Source of the DNA: Deltaproteobacteria bacterium
GTDB lineage: Bacteria > Desulfobacterota > Desulfobacteria > Desulfobacterales > SURF-15
Assembly: GCA_019309565.1 (NCBI GenBank)
Contig: JAFDFZ010000038.1
Coordinates: 1 to 36,891, forward strand
Direction of reading: 5' to 3'
DNA: 36,891 bases
A program made the position numbers and the translations under genes. The notes beneath the pieces are model-generated. The model saw only the letters and a program-made list of their open reading frames with translations. It made no database searches and was not told where the DNA came from. This document shows positions 24,458 to 32,856 of this stretch, piece after piece; position 1 is the first letter of the stretch, and the number at the start of each line of letters is the position of its first letter.

Positions 24458-24970
24458 GACACCTGCAGCGAAACGGTATAACGGTATGGATTCAAGTTCT
24501 ATTTTACACTCATTCTTACATTATGACCAGGGGCTTGATACAGAAAAGAAACCCTGATCCCTGGGACAAGGCCAGGGTCTATTGAGTTTTGTCATGGAAC
24601 GATGGATAAGAAATAGGCGCTTAACGACATCATATCGACAATTTGTTGTCGTTATTGAATTACACGATGTTAGTAGGGGTTAATAGTGGACTTAAAGTTT
24701 TAAGTGAGCCCCGTTGTTGCAAAACAACTCAAAAGGCACAGTTGTCAGGTACTGATAAATTGTGCATACAGGCCATATTGCTATGCTGTTATTTATGCAA
24801 CTACGGGGTAAAGTTAAGGAATTTGATCTATTTTTAAAATGAAAGAGCGAAGCGATACCTTAACTTTAGGCATTTTAGATCACTTTAGATCACTTACAAC
24901 TGGTTTTTTATTTCAACTGCCCCGAAGGAGCAACTTTTTCAGAGTAAAGTCTCGGGAAAAGCGTAGAGTC
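24458..24970. other. 513-bp intergenic region with hairpins and a structured repeat
   Basis: No protein gene was recognised. Visible structures are a CCCTGG/CCAGGG hairpin near 24559, CGACAA-TTTG-TTGTCG near 24640, ACTTAA-AGTT-TTAAGT near 24690, the dispersed repeat at 24709-24808, and a near-tandem TTTAGATCAC pair at about 24874-24894. The region separates prmA from the small Pro-rich gene. Confidence 0.55.
24709..24808. repeat. Dispersed structured repeat, copy A (100 bp)
   Basis: The ends CCCCGTTGTTGCA and TGCAACTACGGGG are inverted copies with one mismatch. The interior shares CTCAAAAGG, TACTGATAAA and GCATACAGGCC with the copy at 33393-33482; the aligned first 70 bases match at roughly 83%. 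Copy A has about 10 extra bases near the right arm. It has no coding frame. The family is not recognised. Confidence 0.75.
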
Positions 24971-25255
24971 TTATTTCCGGTTGGGCACAAATCGCAGGAA
25001 AATTCGATAATTTCCGGATCCGATATCCGGGGGCAGGTTGTATCCTTCCGGAATCAGCAAAACCATTACCCGGCCGCTTGCAGGGTCATTGGAACTCCTG
25101 TTGTGCCTGCGTTCATTGGGCCCCGGAGGGTTGAGCTGCCTTCGCCTGGGAGGGCGAACATTTAAAACTTTTGCCTCGATGTATCCTCCTGCAGGAGAAG
25201 GGGCTTTCTTAGGAGGTGGTCCTACCTTGGCTGTGGCACCAATAACGATTTCCAT
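24971..25255 (-). CDS. Hypothetical Pro/Arg-rich small protein
   Basis: This 94-aa frame starts at ATG 25255 right after TAGGAGAG, a good ribosome-binding site. It begins MEIVIGATAKVGPPPKKAPS and has a basic central patch (RPPRRRQLNPPGPNERRHNR) and a hydrophobic strand-like end (RVMVLLIPEGYNLPPDIGSG). No family was recognised. It lies downstream of the radical SAM gene on the same strand, 59 bp after the end of an alternative reading frame at 25315. A radical-SAM substrate is a speculation only: the usual leader/core layout and Cys residues are absent. Confidence 0.45.
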   Translation of the reverse strand: MEIVIGATAKVGPPPKKAPSPAGGYIEAKVLNVRPPRRRQLNPPGPNERRHNRSSNDPASGRVMVLLIPEGYNLPPDIGSGNYRIFLRFVPNRK

Positions 25256-25391
25256 TTTTCTCTCCTAAACACAAAAGACTTCTCTATTTTAATCGTCTAT
25301 CGAGCCGGTTTTCTTTAACAAACAGGCTTGTTTTCGATTTCGATTCGGTATTGAAGGACGTTGCCCCCCTTTGCCGGTGATTGAGGGAATG

Positions 25392-26768
25392 TCAAACATG
25401 CCTGCCAACCTTTTGGTGTTGCTTGACCCGGGGAGACCTGTTTTGGCGCGGGCGGAAAGTTTCCTTTGGAGGATTGAAATACCCGTATCTTATCTGTGGA
25501 AATCGGCTTCGAATTTGTTCCATTAAATTTGCCATCCCCACTGGCGGTCCGCAAGTGCCGATTTTCTCCATCAATTGCCAGTACCTGAGCGGATCGAAAT
25601 TCAAATTACGCCACTGGATCATATGTACCGGATATTGTTTTAAAAAGCCGATCAGGGCATCAAATTCCTCGGGCGAATCGGTAAATCCCGGACAATTGAG
25701 GTAATTGATGGATACGAACCTTTCATGGGCAAGCGAAAGCTCGATGCTTTTTTGAACATCGGAAAACGAATAGCCAACAGGGCGAAAATAGGCATCGTAA
25801 TACGGTTTTCTTACGCTGTTCATACTTATCCGAACACTGTCAAGTCCCGCTTCTATCAGCCGCATTAGCATTTTGGGTTTGCTTCCATTGGTGTTCATAT
25901 GGATGGTACCCTTATGTGTCTTTGAACGAATCTTGCGGATGGCCTGCTCTATTACATGTGCCGCCATAAGAGGATCTCCCTCGCATCCCTGTCCAAAACT
26001 GACGATAGCTCGTTTTACCCGGTGGATATGGGTAAGGGCGATATCGGCTATCTCTTCCGGTAAAGGCGTAAAGGTGATTCGTTTTTGGCTTACAGGTACT
26101 TCGGCCGTTTCCTGGCGGGATAAACAGCCCAGGCATCTGGCATTACATCCACCGGCAGTTGGCAGAGGCGCTTCATATCGGCCCAGGAAAAAATTTTTCG
26201 CGGCCGGACACCCATAATCAAGGGCACAGTGTTCAAGATGCTTTCTTAATCGATTATCGGGCATGCGCCTTTGCATTTCACGAATTCCGTCCATCACCTT
26301 TTCTATCTTCATCCGCCTTAAGTCCTGGCGTTTTTCCCTGTCCACCATGATGGCGGCGGATCGGAACCCCCCTGGCTCCCAGCCCACCGCTCCATAGGAA
26401 AACAGAGGAAGATAAGTCGCTGTTTTTTTTTCTTTGAAAGCACAGGTATAAGAAATTACATATCCGGGTGAATTGAAAACCGCCACTGGAAAAATGGGTT
26501 CGCCGGGTTTAAAGGGATTTTCTTCTATGGTTTCAAATTTTCTCTTTTTTATATTAAACAGGATAGGCTGCCGGTCCGGTAAATACATAAGCTCACTTCC
26601 GTAAGGCATGAAGATGGTTTGAGCCCCATCCAGTACCATCAACGAAGATCCTGCTCTTCCCGCCGCTGCATAGCCCCCAAGCTCAAATATATCTCCATGC
26701 TGGTCGGCCACCAGCGCTGTCAGCAGTGCCTGCCCTGTGTTGCCTTTCTGTTTTGTGTTGGGAGACAT
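25392..26768 (-). CDS. Radical SAM protein of unknown function (possible C-terminal frameshift)
   Basis: This 458-aa protein has a 200-residue N-terminal domain (GDIFELGGYAAAGRAG, then MPYGSELMYLPDRQP), followed by a radical SAM core. The cluster motif is CNARCLGC (C-x3-C-x2-C, about residues 208-215), followed by VSFGQGCEGDPL, HMNTNGSKPKMLMRLIEAGL and VRISMNSVRKPYYDAYFRP. It cleaves SAM to a radical; the substrate is unknown. The last 20 residues after NPPKETF are unusually basic (RPRQNRSPRVK). The neighbouring frame continues with PPAPKQ, GWQACLTFPQSPAKGGNVLQ and RIEIENKPVC to 25315, as if one C were missing in TTTCCG. ATG 26768 is preferred to TTG 26774. Confidence 0.83.
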   Translation of the reverse strand: MSPNTKQKGNTGQALLTALVADQHGDIFELGGYAAAGRAGSSLMVLDGAQTIFMPYGSELMYLPDRQPILFNIKKRKFETIEENPFKPGEPIFPVAVFNSPGYVISYTCAFKEKKTATYLPLFSYGAVGWEPGGFRSAAIMVDREKRQDLRRMKIEKVMDGIREMQRRMPDNRLRKHLEHCALDYGCPAAKNFFLGRYEAPLPTAGGCNARCLGCLSRQETAEVPVSQKRITFTPLPEEIADIALTHIHRVKRAIVSFGQGCEGDPLMAAHVIEQAIRKIRSKTHKGTIHMNTNGSKPKMLMRLIEAGLDSVRISMNSVRKPYYDAYFRPVGYSFSDVQKSIELSLAHERFVSINYLNCPGFTDSPEEFDALIGFLKQYPVHMIQWRNLNFDPLRYWQLMEKIGTCGPPVGMANLMEQIRSRFPQIRYGYFNPPKETFRPRQNRSPRVKQHQKVGRHV

Positions 26769-26886
26769 TTGCAATATCCACCATCGTTTTGACTTCTGTT
26801 TGCGGGTTTCATATTATTATCATATTCACATCAACAGAGATAGAAGTAAACACCGTTTCCTGAATTTAAGCAAAGGGGGCTTTCAT

Positions 26887-28019
26887 ATGGAAATAAACGA
26901 TGAGCAACGATCTATATTAGACGGAAAGAAAGGCGACTATCTGGCTTTGTGTATGCGGTGGTTGGTTGAGTGGGGGGAGGTCATGGACGCTCGAAGGCTC
27001 ATTAAGGTCGACAATACCCATGCCCTTATGCCGGTTCCAAATCTGATGGCACGCGGGGCATCTGAAGCTTCCATGCATAAGTATATGGAAACGCTTCGCA
27101 AGGCATGTGCTCACCGCACCGCCCCGTGGTGTTATTGTACCCTGCATGCCGCATTTGTCGCTCTTGATGGTCTTGATATTACCGAGAACGATCCGGAGCA
27201 GGTAAGGATGCAGAAAGAACTGGCAGCGATGGCCGCAGAGTCAGGATTTATCCCGACTTTCACCTGCGCCCCCTATCTGGTGGGAAATGTGCCGCTTAAG
27301 GGAGAAATTTGCGCATGGACAGAGTCTTCAGCAGTGGTTTACGCCAATACCATTCTGGGGGCGAGAAACCACCCGGCACGGCACCGAAAGCGCCATAGCG
27401 GCGTCTTTGCTTGGGCTGGTGCCGGAGTTTGGAGTCTTGCTTGATGAAAATCGAAAAAGAACCCTTAGAATTGAGGTTACAGCACACCTGGAGCACCCTG
27501 CAGACTGGGGTGCATTGGGTTATTTTGCAGGAAAGCTTGCAGGGCTTGGCATTCCGGTATTTACCGGGGCAAGGCGAAGCGCTTGTGGCAGATGCGACTC
27601 TCTCATTCTGGGGAGAGGTGGATGCGGTCACCGGTCGGGTGATAGCGGTTGGTCACCCGCTTGAAGGGGCCTCTTTGAGGGGGAAAGTCCTTGTAATACG
27701 TTCAACAAAGGGTTCTTCGGGAACGCCAATGATACTAAATCTTGCCAAGCTTGAAGGCAATGCTCCGGTGGCATTTGTAAATGTTGAAGTGGACAGTCTT
27801 GCGGCGTTGGGATGTATCGTAAACAACATTCCCATGATGACCGACCTGGACCAAAACCCCTTTGAGGTGGTCAAAACAGGGGATCATTTGATTGTGGATG
27901 CAAACGCCGGAATAATAAAAGTAACCCCGAAAACCGGAGTGAATAATGGGCAACAAGCTCAAGTCAGATCAAAACCCACTCACCCTTTTATGAAGGGCAT
28001 ACCCTTTATTTTCTTCTGA
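26887..28019 (+). pseudogene. Degenerate aconitase X locus (large and swivel domains, frameshifted and internally deleted)
   Basis: Frame 1 starts at ATG 26887 after AAGGGGG and encodes the aconitase X (DUF521) N-terminal part: SILDGKKGDYLALCMRWLVE, FIPTFTCAPYLVGNVPLKGE, ICAWTESSAVVYANTILGAR. One extra A at about 27366 shifts the frame. It resumes in frame 2 as TRHGTESAIAASLLGLVPEF, then GVLLDENRKRTLRIEVTAH and GYFAGKLAGLGIPVFTG. Near 27560-27580 sequence jumps to frame 3 and to the swivel domain (DUF126): GEALVADATLSFWGEVD, STKGSSGTPMIL, AALGCIVNNIPMMTDLDQNP. The 150-200 residues normally between these parts are missing. The result is two lesions in one locus, so it is likely inactive. Intact relatives dehydrate hydroxyproline or phosphomevalonate. 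Confidence 0.82.
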
Positions 28020-28038
28020 TCAGGATTATCCCCGGGAA

Positions 28039-28770
28039 TTAGCCCCGGCCAAGAAAAGGCATTTTCATCGGCAGCACGATGCTCTCCAGCATGCTCACAT
28101 CAGGTGGCAGAGTGGCCATGGCCAGCGCTACCCGCGCCAGATCGTCTGCAGACATGACCCCCTCTTTTTGCGCCTGCTCCTCCCGGCCCTGCCAGATCGG
28201 GGTTGCAGTGTTGCCAGGATGTAAGATACAGACCGAAATTCCGTGTTCCCGCCCATCCAAAGCAAGGGAACGGGTAAAGCCTTCAAGCCCGAACTTAGAG
28301 GTCACATAGGGTGCGGAGTGGGGACGCGGCACCTTGGCCGAAACGCTTCCGATATTGATGATGCGTCCTGAGCGCTGTTGCTTCATGATTTTCAATGCCG
28401 CGCGACTGCATAGAAAAGCACCGGTTAAATTGACATCAAGAACACTTTGCCAGGTCTCTAAGGTCAATTCATCGGTTGGGGTCTTTGTGGTGATCCCCGC
28501 ATTGTTAACAAGGATATCAACACGTCCGTAATCCTCCATGATCTGATGAAAGAGATTTTCAACATCTGCCTCAACCACAACATTCGTCGGAATCACCAGT
28601 GCGGTTCCCCCTAAGCTTCGAATCTCTTTTGCAGCAGCCTCAAGTTTCTCGCGGCTTCGAGAAGCCAACACAACTTTGGCTCCTTCATCTGCAAACGCAA
28701 TAGCAATGCTTTTTCCTATGCCTGTACTCGCTCCAGTTATGACTGCAACTTTCTGCTGTAATCGCCCCAT
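28039..28770 (-). CDS. SDR-family NAD(P)-dependent oxidoreductase
   Basis: This 243-aa classical short-chain dehydrogenase has an N-terminal TGASTGIGKSIAIAFADEGA cofactor-binding loop, NNAG in DILVNNAGITTKTP (about 86-99), and the catalytic triad Ser in GSVSAK with YVTSK (Tyr and Lys, about 150). After strand beta-1, ASRSREK suggests NADP(H) preference from the Arg residues. It reduces or oxidises an unidentified carbonyl or alcohol. ATG 28770 follows AAGGAGG. It converges with the decayed aconitase X locus. Confidence 0.9.
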   Translation of the reverse strand: MGRLQQKVAVITGASTGIGKSIAIAFADEGAKVVLASRSREKLEAAAKEIRSLGGTALVIPTNVVVEADVENLFHQIMEDYGRVDILVNNAGITTKTPTDELTLETWQSVLDVNLTGAFLCSRAALKIMKQQRSGRIINIGSVSAKVPRPHSAPYVTSKFGLEGFTRSLALDGREHGISVCILHPGNTATPIWQGREEQAQKEGVMSADDLARVALAMATLPPDVSMLESIVLPMKMPFLGRG

Positions 28771-28862
28771 AAATACCTCCTTATCAATGAAGCTGAAAGC
28801 CTATACTGTTGTTTAATGCTCATCCGGGTAAGATGCCGTACCCTGATCTAAGGGGTTACTTT

Positions 28863-29246
28863 CTATCCTTTAAAACGATCATGCCAGTTAAATTCCGGGG
28901 AAGTCACAATATCTTCAAGGCGTTGAATGCGCCGTCTGAGGCTTTCATATTTTCGTTTAAGCCGTTTGGCGGCCTGATACCTCGAGTGTGTATAGCTGTC
29001 GTAGAATTCACGCTCGGCTTCGGTATGAATGGGTATCACAGGCTCGGGTTTCATCACCAGGGCAGCCACCAGGTAAAGGACGCCCACTGGCCAGAACCCG
29101 GTGAATATCAACAAGCCCAGAAATATGACCCTTACCCAGAAGACCGAAAAATTGAAATATTCTGCAAGCCCCCTGCATACTCCCATAATGATGCCGTTTC
29201 GAGACCTGTACAGTCCGTCTGGTTCCATGTGTCTGAATCGTTTCAT
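28863..29246 (-). CDS. pspC: Phage shock protein C, membrane stress protein
   Basis: This 127-aa protein starts with the PspC domain: LYRSRNGIIMGVCRGLAEYF, then VFWVRVIFLGLLIF and PVGVLYLVAALVM, the usual amphipathic start plus two membrane segments. The C-terminal half is a charged helix (REFYDSYTHSRYQAAKRLKR). Together with PspB it should sense inner-membrane stress and release PspA. Its start overlaps the pspB stop by 4 bp. Confidence 0.92.
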   Translation of the reverse strand: MKRFRHMEPDGLYRSRNGIIMGVCRGLAEYFNFSVFWVRVIFLGLLIFTGFWPVGVLYLVAALVMKPEPVIPIHTEAEREFYDSYTHSRYQAAKRLKRKYESLRRRIQRLEDIVTSPEFNWHDRFKG

Positions 29247-29494
29247 TTTTTACAGTCCTTTTTCTCACCGTCAAGCAGAATAGTTTCAAGGGCCTCCACC
29301 CTGTTCTCAAGCTCGGACATACCCTGATAGATCTCCTGGACCATCCGCGCCTCATCTGCCATCTGCCTCCGGTCTTTGCGGGATATTCCCTGTCCTTTAA
29401 GGATCCGCAGGGCGAAAAGTACGGTCCCTGCGATTATCGCAAGTAAAAGCACGGCTGAGCCGAAAACCACGGAAACTATCAAGGCACCTTCCAT
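29243..29494 (-). CDS. pspB: Phage shock protein B
   Basis: This 83-aa protein has one N-terminal membrane helix (GALIVSVVFGSAVLLLAIIA) and a cytoplasmic coiled region (RKDRRQMADEARMVQEIYQG, then LENRVEALETILL), the classic PspB layout of anchor plus coiled coil. The ATG 29494 has AGGTGG upstream and is preferred to a GTG at 29506. It precedes pspC with a 4-bp overlap. The operon is unusual only in the 217-bp gap after pspA. Confidence 0.88.
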   Translation of the reverse strand: MEGALIVSVVFGSAVLLLAIIAGTVLFALRILKGQGISRKDRRQMADEARMVQEIYQGMSELENRVEALETILLDGEKKDCKK

Positions 29495-29711
29495 ATGATG
29501 TTCCACCTTTACATACCGGTAATTACCAGCACTTTATTTCATGATAAGATTTTTTTTTCAATACGGATATCTGCAATTCCGGCAATTCCCGGTGAATCTT
29601 AAAGGGGGCCGGATTAGCTAGTTTAAAGAGACCAACTGTTATCAAGCGCATCGGTTCCCCACAGCGAGGGTTTTGTAAAAGTTTCACACAGCCGAAAAAG
29701 CGGAATTGCCT

Positions 29712-30398
29712 TCAAATAGTTCCGGGTTCCCCTGATGCCGTCTTGCCTACGGAACGTTTCAGAGACTGAAGCTCTTCTTCGATGTCTTCGTCGAGGCCAA
29801 GTTTTTCAAATTCTTCTTCAAGATACGGTTTTTTACCGAAATTTACGAGTTCCGCATCCGCTTCCATACGCTCGATCCTGTTTTCAAGCTCATCGAACTT
29901 CACAATCACCTCAGAGCTCTCCAGCCGCCGGATGTCCTCCTGGGCCCGCATTTTCCTCTTTGCATGTATGTGGCGCTGGACAAGGACCCTCTGTTTATTC
30001 CGGGCTGTCTTAAGTTTTTCCTCCAGTTGACGGATGTCGTCCTGGTACTGGCCCACCAGAGAGTCGAGCTCTGCGATCTCTTCTTCAATGATGTCTTTTT
30101 TTGCTGTGAATCTGCGTTTTTCAAGCAGCGCTTCCCGTGCAAGATCATCCCTTGCTTTTCTTACGGCAAGGCCGGCCTTTTCCTCCCAGTACCTGATCCT
30201 TGATTCGATATCTTCGAGCTGACGAGCAAGTCTTTTACTGTCCGCCATAACCCCGGCACAGGAAGCTTTCAATTCAACCAGGGTGTCTTCCATTTCACGA
30301 ATCATAAGTTTGATCAACTTTTCTGGATCTTCCGCCCTGTCCAGCATGACATTGATATTTGAGCTTACAATGTCGCGGAAACGGGTAAATATTCCCAT
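29712..30398 (-). CDS. pspA: Phage shock protein A
   Basis: This 228-aa coiled-coil protein of the PspA/ESCRT-III family binds stressed membranes. It starts GIFTRFRDIVSSNINVMLDR, followed by AEDPEKLIKLMIREMEDTLV, the typical PspA start (amphipathic helix a, then ROI). Long helices with heptads run through about residue 200, with the usual acidic end (EEEFEKLGLDEDIEEELQSL). In enteric systems PspA also inhibits PspF, which is divergently encoded here. It is transcribed from a sigma-54 promoter at 30444-30459. ATG 30398 follows GGAGGTGAG. Confidence 0.95.
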   Translation of the reverse strand: MGIFTRFRDIVSSNINVMLDRAEDPEKLIKLMIREMEDTLVELKASCAGVMADSKRLARQLEDIESRIRYWEEKAGLAVRKARDDLAREALLEKRRFTAKKDIIEEEIAELDSLVGQYQDDIRQLEEKLKTARNKQRVLVQRHIHAKRKMRAQEDIRRLESSEVIVKFDELENRIERMEADAELVNFGKKPYLEEEFEKLGLDEDIEEELQSLKRSVGKTASGEPGTI

Positions 30399-30443
30399 AA
30401 CTCACCTCCGTTTGTCCTTTTATACTTTTTGTTTATCCTTATC

Positions 30444-30459
30444 TGCATCAAGCGTGCCG
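30444..30459 (-). promoter_or_regulatory. Sigma-54 promoter of pspA
   Basis: On the minus strand the sequence CGGCACGCTTGATGCA matches TGGCACGNNNNTTGCW with two differences. It has the required GG-N10-GC spacing (GG at 30458-30457, GC at 30446-30445). The predicted start is near 30433, about 35 bp before pspA. Divergent pspF at 30579 supplies the activator. Confidence 0.75.
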
Positions 30460-30578
30460 AGCTGATCTTTTACTGAAATATCGACAAGTTGCTTTATTAT
30501 GACATGGACATCTTCTAATATTAATAGTAATATCAACCCAAATTTAGTATTTTCAACTAATTATTAGCTAAAATTACC

Positions 30579-31631
30579 ATGAAAAAAAAGCATTGTCCCG
30601 GAAATCGACGCAGCCGTGCCCCTATGCCCGTCGGAATGGGAGAAGCATTGGGACAGTCAGAGGCTTTTCTGTTGTTTCAGGAGCGTCTTTCACGTGTGGC
30701 CCCCATAAACCGACCGGTGCTTTTGCTTGGTGAACGGGGAACGGGTAAAGAACTTGCAGCCTCAAGGCTTCATTATCTTTCCGATCGGTGGCAGGGGCCG
30801 CTTGTGGCACTAAATTGTGCAGCCCTTTCTGCCTCGCTGATCGAGTCTGAGCTTTTCGGTTATGAAAAAGGAGCCTTCACAGGTGCGCAGCAGCGCAGAA
30901 CGGGAAGATTTGAAGCCGCAGACGGCGGCACTCTCTTTCTTGACGAAATAGGGAACATCCCTATCGAGGTGCAGGAAAAAATTCTCCGTATTGTAGAATA
31001 CAATACATTTGAGCGGGTCGGAAGCTCAGAAACCCTTGAAGTGGATGTCAGGATAATTGCATCTACAAATGCCGACCTTATCGATCTTAGCCAGAGGGGA
31101 AGATTTAAGAAAGACCTCCTTGATCGACTCTCATTTGAAGTGCTGTACTTACCACCCCTGCGCGAACGAAAAGAAGACATCATGCTTCTGGCCAACCATT
31201 TTGCAGCCCGGATGACGGCCGAACTCGGAAGGGAGAAACTGCCCCGGTTCAGTGACCGGGCAGCAGATGATCTTCTGGCATATGACTGGCCCGGTAACAT
31301 AAGAGAGCTTAAAAACACCGTGGAACGTGCTGTATATCGTTCCGATTCCAATATAATCACCTCTATCGATTTCAATCCATTCTCAAGCCCCTATATGGAA
31401 AAAGCATCTATTGCCGGTGGCGCGGGCCGGCAGCTTGCGCCTGAAAAGACCTCTTGTGATGAGCTATTATGTAAACCCATTAATGAAGCGGTGCGTGAGT
31501 TGAAAACGCGGATGCTTGAAAAAGCGCTTAAGGAGACAAGATATAATCAGAAAGAAGCGGCCCGGCGCCTGGGATTAACCTATCATCAGTTCCGGGGCCT
31601 GTACAGGCAGCTCAAAGATCAGGTTAAATAA
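30579..31631 (+). CDS. pspF: PspF-like sigma-54-dependent activator of the psp operon
   Basis: This 350-aa AAA+ activator has no receiver domain, matching PspF. The Walker A motif is [17 protein letters not shown] lies in [12 protein letters not shown] (about 94-100), and Walker B is [11 protein letters not shown]. The C-terminal Fis-type helix-turn-helix is [20 protein letters not shown]. It should contact sigma-54 RNA polymerase at the divergent pspA promoter 120 bp away and be held inactive by PspA. The short Ala/Pro/Gly linker before the HTH is normal. Start ATG 30579 has no strong ribosome-binding site. Confidence 0.9.
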   Translation: MKKKHCPGNRRSRAPMPVGMGEALGQSEAFLLFQERLSRVAPINRPVLLLGERGTGKELAASRLHYLSDRWQGPLVALNCAALSASLIESELFGYEKGAFTGAQQRRTGRFEAADGGTLFLDEIGNIPIEVQEKILRIVEYNTFERVGSSETLEVDVRIIASTNADLIDLSQRGRFKKDLLDRLSFEVLYLPPLRERKEDIMLLANHFAARMTAELGREKLPRFSDRAADDLLAYDWPGNIRELKNTVERAVYRSDSNIITSIDFNPFSSPYMEKASIAGGAGRQLAPEKTSCDELLCKPINEAVRELKTRMLEKALKETRYNQKEAARRLGLTYHQFRGLYRQLKDQVK

Positions 31632-31709
31632 ACTCTAAAACACTCGATGGTTGCGTACGGGGTGTTTCACGGCTTATGGATGCTTCTGTGGTCGGGATAT
31701 CCTGAGAGA

Positions 31710-31817
31710 CTATTTATTTCTTTTCTCTTTTTTCTGCTTCCGCTTTTCCTTTAGCGTACGCTTGCCCTTTTTCTGTTCTTCTCGTTTGCCTTTATCTCTT
31801 TTTCCCTTATCCCCCAT
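31710..31817 (-). CDS. Lys-rich mini-protein (35 aa) coupled to slipin
   Basis: The frame ATG 31817 to TAG 31710 encodes MGDKGKRDKGKREEQKKGKR followed by a similarly charged tail (KEKRKQKKEKRNK). About half of its residues are Lys or Arg. It starts one base after the slipin stop codon, so translation should be coupled to slipin. AAGGAAGGG lies upstream within the slipin tail. Similar short MGDKG-type proteins exist in related bacteria from memory, but function is unknown. Binding to nucleic acid or acidic membranes is possible from charge alone. Confidence 0.7.
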   Translation of the reverse strand: MGDKGKRDKGKREEQKKGKRTLKEKRKQKKEKRNK

Positions 31818-31818
31818 C

Positions 31819-32589
31819 TCAGTTCCCTTCCTTTTCAAAAAACTTCTTATTCATTAATCCGATCAGAGGCGTGACCAGATCCATGGGAAAAGGAAAAATT
31901 GTTGTGGTGTTCTGCTCGGATGAGATCTCACGCATTGTCTGGAGGTATCTGAGCTGCAACGCCATAGGATGCTCACTGATAATTCCTGCGGCTTGCGCCA
32001 GCTTTGCTGCTGCCTGATATTCACCCTCGGCATTGATCACCTTGGCTCTTCTTTCTCTTTCGGCTTCCGCCTGCTTGGCCATGGCCCGCTGCATTTCATG
32101 CGGCAGATCGATGTGCTTAAGCTCAACTGTGGCGACCTTTATGCCCCAGGGGTCAGTATGGGTATCAAGGATTTCCTGAAGCTGAGAGTTTATTTTTTCC
32201 CTTGCCGACAACAGTTCGTCAAGCTCGGCCTGGCCGCATACACTTCTTAATGTTGTCTGGGCTAGCTGAGACATGGCGTATTGATAGTTCTCCACTTCGA
32301 TGATGGCTTTAACCGAATCGATGACTCTGAAATAGATAACCGCGTTTACCTTAACTGAAACATTATCCCGGGTGATAACATCCTGAGGATCCACATCAAG
32401 CACCAAAAGCCGCAGGCTTACCCTTACCATTTTATCGACAATTGGAATTAGCAGGATCAATCCCGGTCCCTTGGCACTGATAACCCGCCCCAGTCGGAAT
32501 ATGACCCCCCGCTCATATTCGTTTAAAATCCGTATGGCCGCAGATAAGAAAAAGACAACCAGTATTACAATGGCAACAATGATATACAT
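31819..32589 (-). CDS. Slipin (SPFH/Band 7 stomatin-like membrane protein)
   Basis: This 256-aa protein has an N-terminal membrane helix ([20 protein letters not shown]) and an SPFH domain with [40 protein letters not shown] and [12 protein letters not shown], ending with a coiled [20 protein letters not shown] helix. Slipins oligomerise at membranes and organise microdomains, often with an NfeD protease partner; none was found adjacent. The neighbouring psp locus makes a membrane-stress setting likely. Start ATG 32589 has AAGGAAAG upstream, immediately below an inverted repeat. Confidence 0.92.
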   Translation of the reverse strand: MYIIVAIVILVVFFLSAAIRILNEYERGVIFRLGRVISAKGPGLILLIPIVDKMVRVSLRLLVLDVDPQDVITRDNVSVKVNAVIYFRVIDSVKAIIEVENYQYAMSQLAQTTLRSVCGQAELDELLSAREKINSQLQEILDTHTDPWGIKVATVELKHIDLPHEMQRAMAKQAEAERERRAKVINAEGEYQAAAKLAQAAGIISEHPMALQLRYLQTMREISSEQNTTTIFPFPMDLVTPLIGLMNKKFFEKEGN

Positions 32590-32605
32590 TTTAGGCTTTC
32601 CTTAA

Positions 32606-32624
32606 CTTAACAAAATGTGTTAAG
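32606..32624. promoter_or_regulatory. Perfect 7-bp inverted repeat near the slipin start
   Basis: CTTAACA (32606-32612) and TGTTAAG (32618-32624) are inverted around AAATG. It lies directly upstream of the slipin ribosome-binding site on the minus strand, so it may be an operator or leader hairpin. This is a weak but clean palindrome. Confidence 0.35.
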
Positions 32625-32656
32625 CCTCAATACTATTGTGGTGCATAAAATAAAAC

Positions 32657-32776
32657 GATGCTGGATGCTGGCCTACGGCTCGTAGGGGTGAGCCTACGCC
32701 TCGGAGAGATGCTTGATGAAATAAGGGAGTAATCCTTTTTTATATATCCAGCATCAAGTATCGAGTATCCAGCATC
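32657..32776. repeat. Palindromic GATGCTGG-type intergenic repeat
   Basis: The left part GATGCTGGATGCTGG (32657-32671) is complemented on the right by two CCAGCATC blocks (32748-32755 and 32769-32776). The interior holds CCTACG-GCT-CGTAGG. Such GATGCTGG-based palindromes recur as spurious frames in many deltaproteobacterial genomes from memory. It separates slipin from the small membrane protein gene. Confidence 0.55.
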
Positions 32777-32856
32777 AGCTCGCTTTTTCCCAAGCCGTGA
32801 GTCAATGCAAGCAGTCACTTGTCGATTTGAGGTGAAGCTTCGCTTTATCTACCGGC

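Noticed and set aside
24874..24894. Tandem TTTAGATCAC as a minisatellite or replication origin iteron
   Set aside because: Only two units; no other origin features.
26737..26886. Upstream extension of the aconitase X frame
   Set aside because: It overlaps the radical SAM gene on the opposite strand; ATG 26887 with its own ribosome-binding site is better.
28809..29327. Plus-strand 172-aa frame
   Set aside because: It lies opposite pspC and pspB, which have clear domains and starts.
32633..32818. Minus-strand 61-aa frame with a YSILDAGY pattern
   Set aside because: It is a translation of the GATGCTGG palindromic repeat and a typical spurious call.
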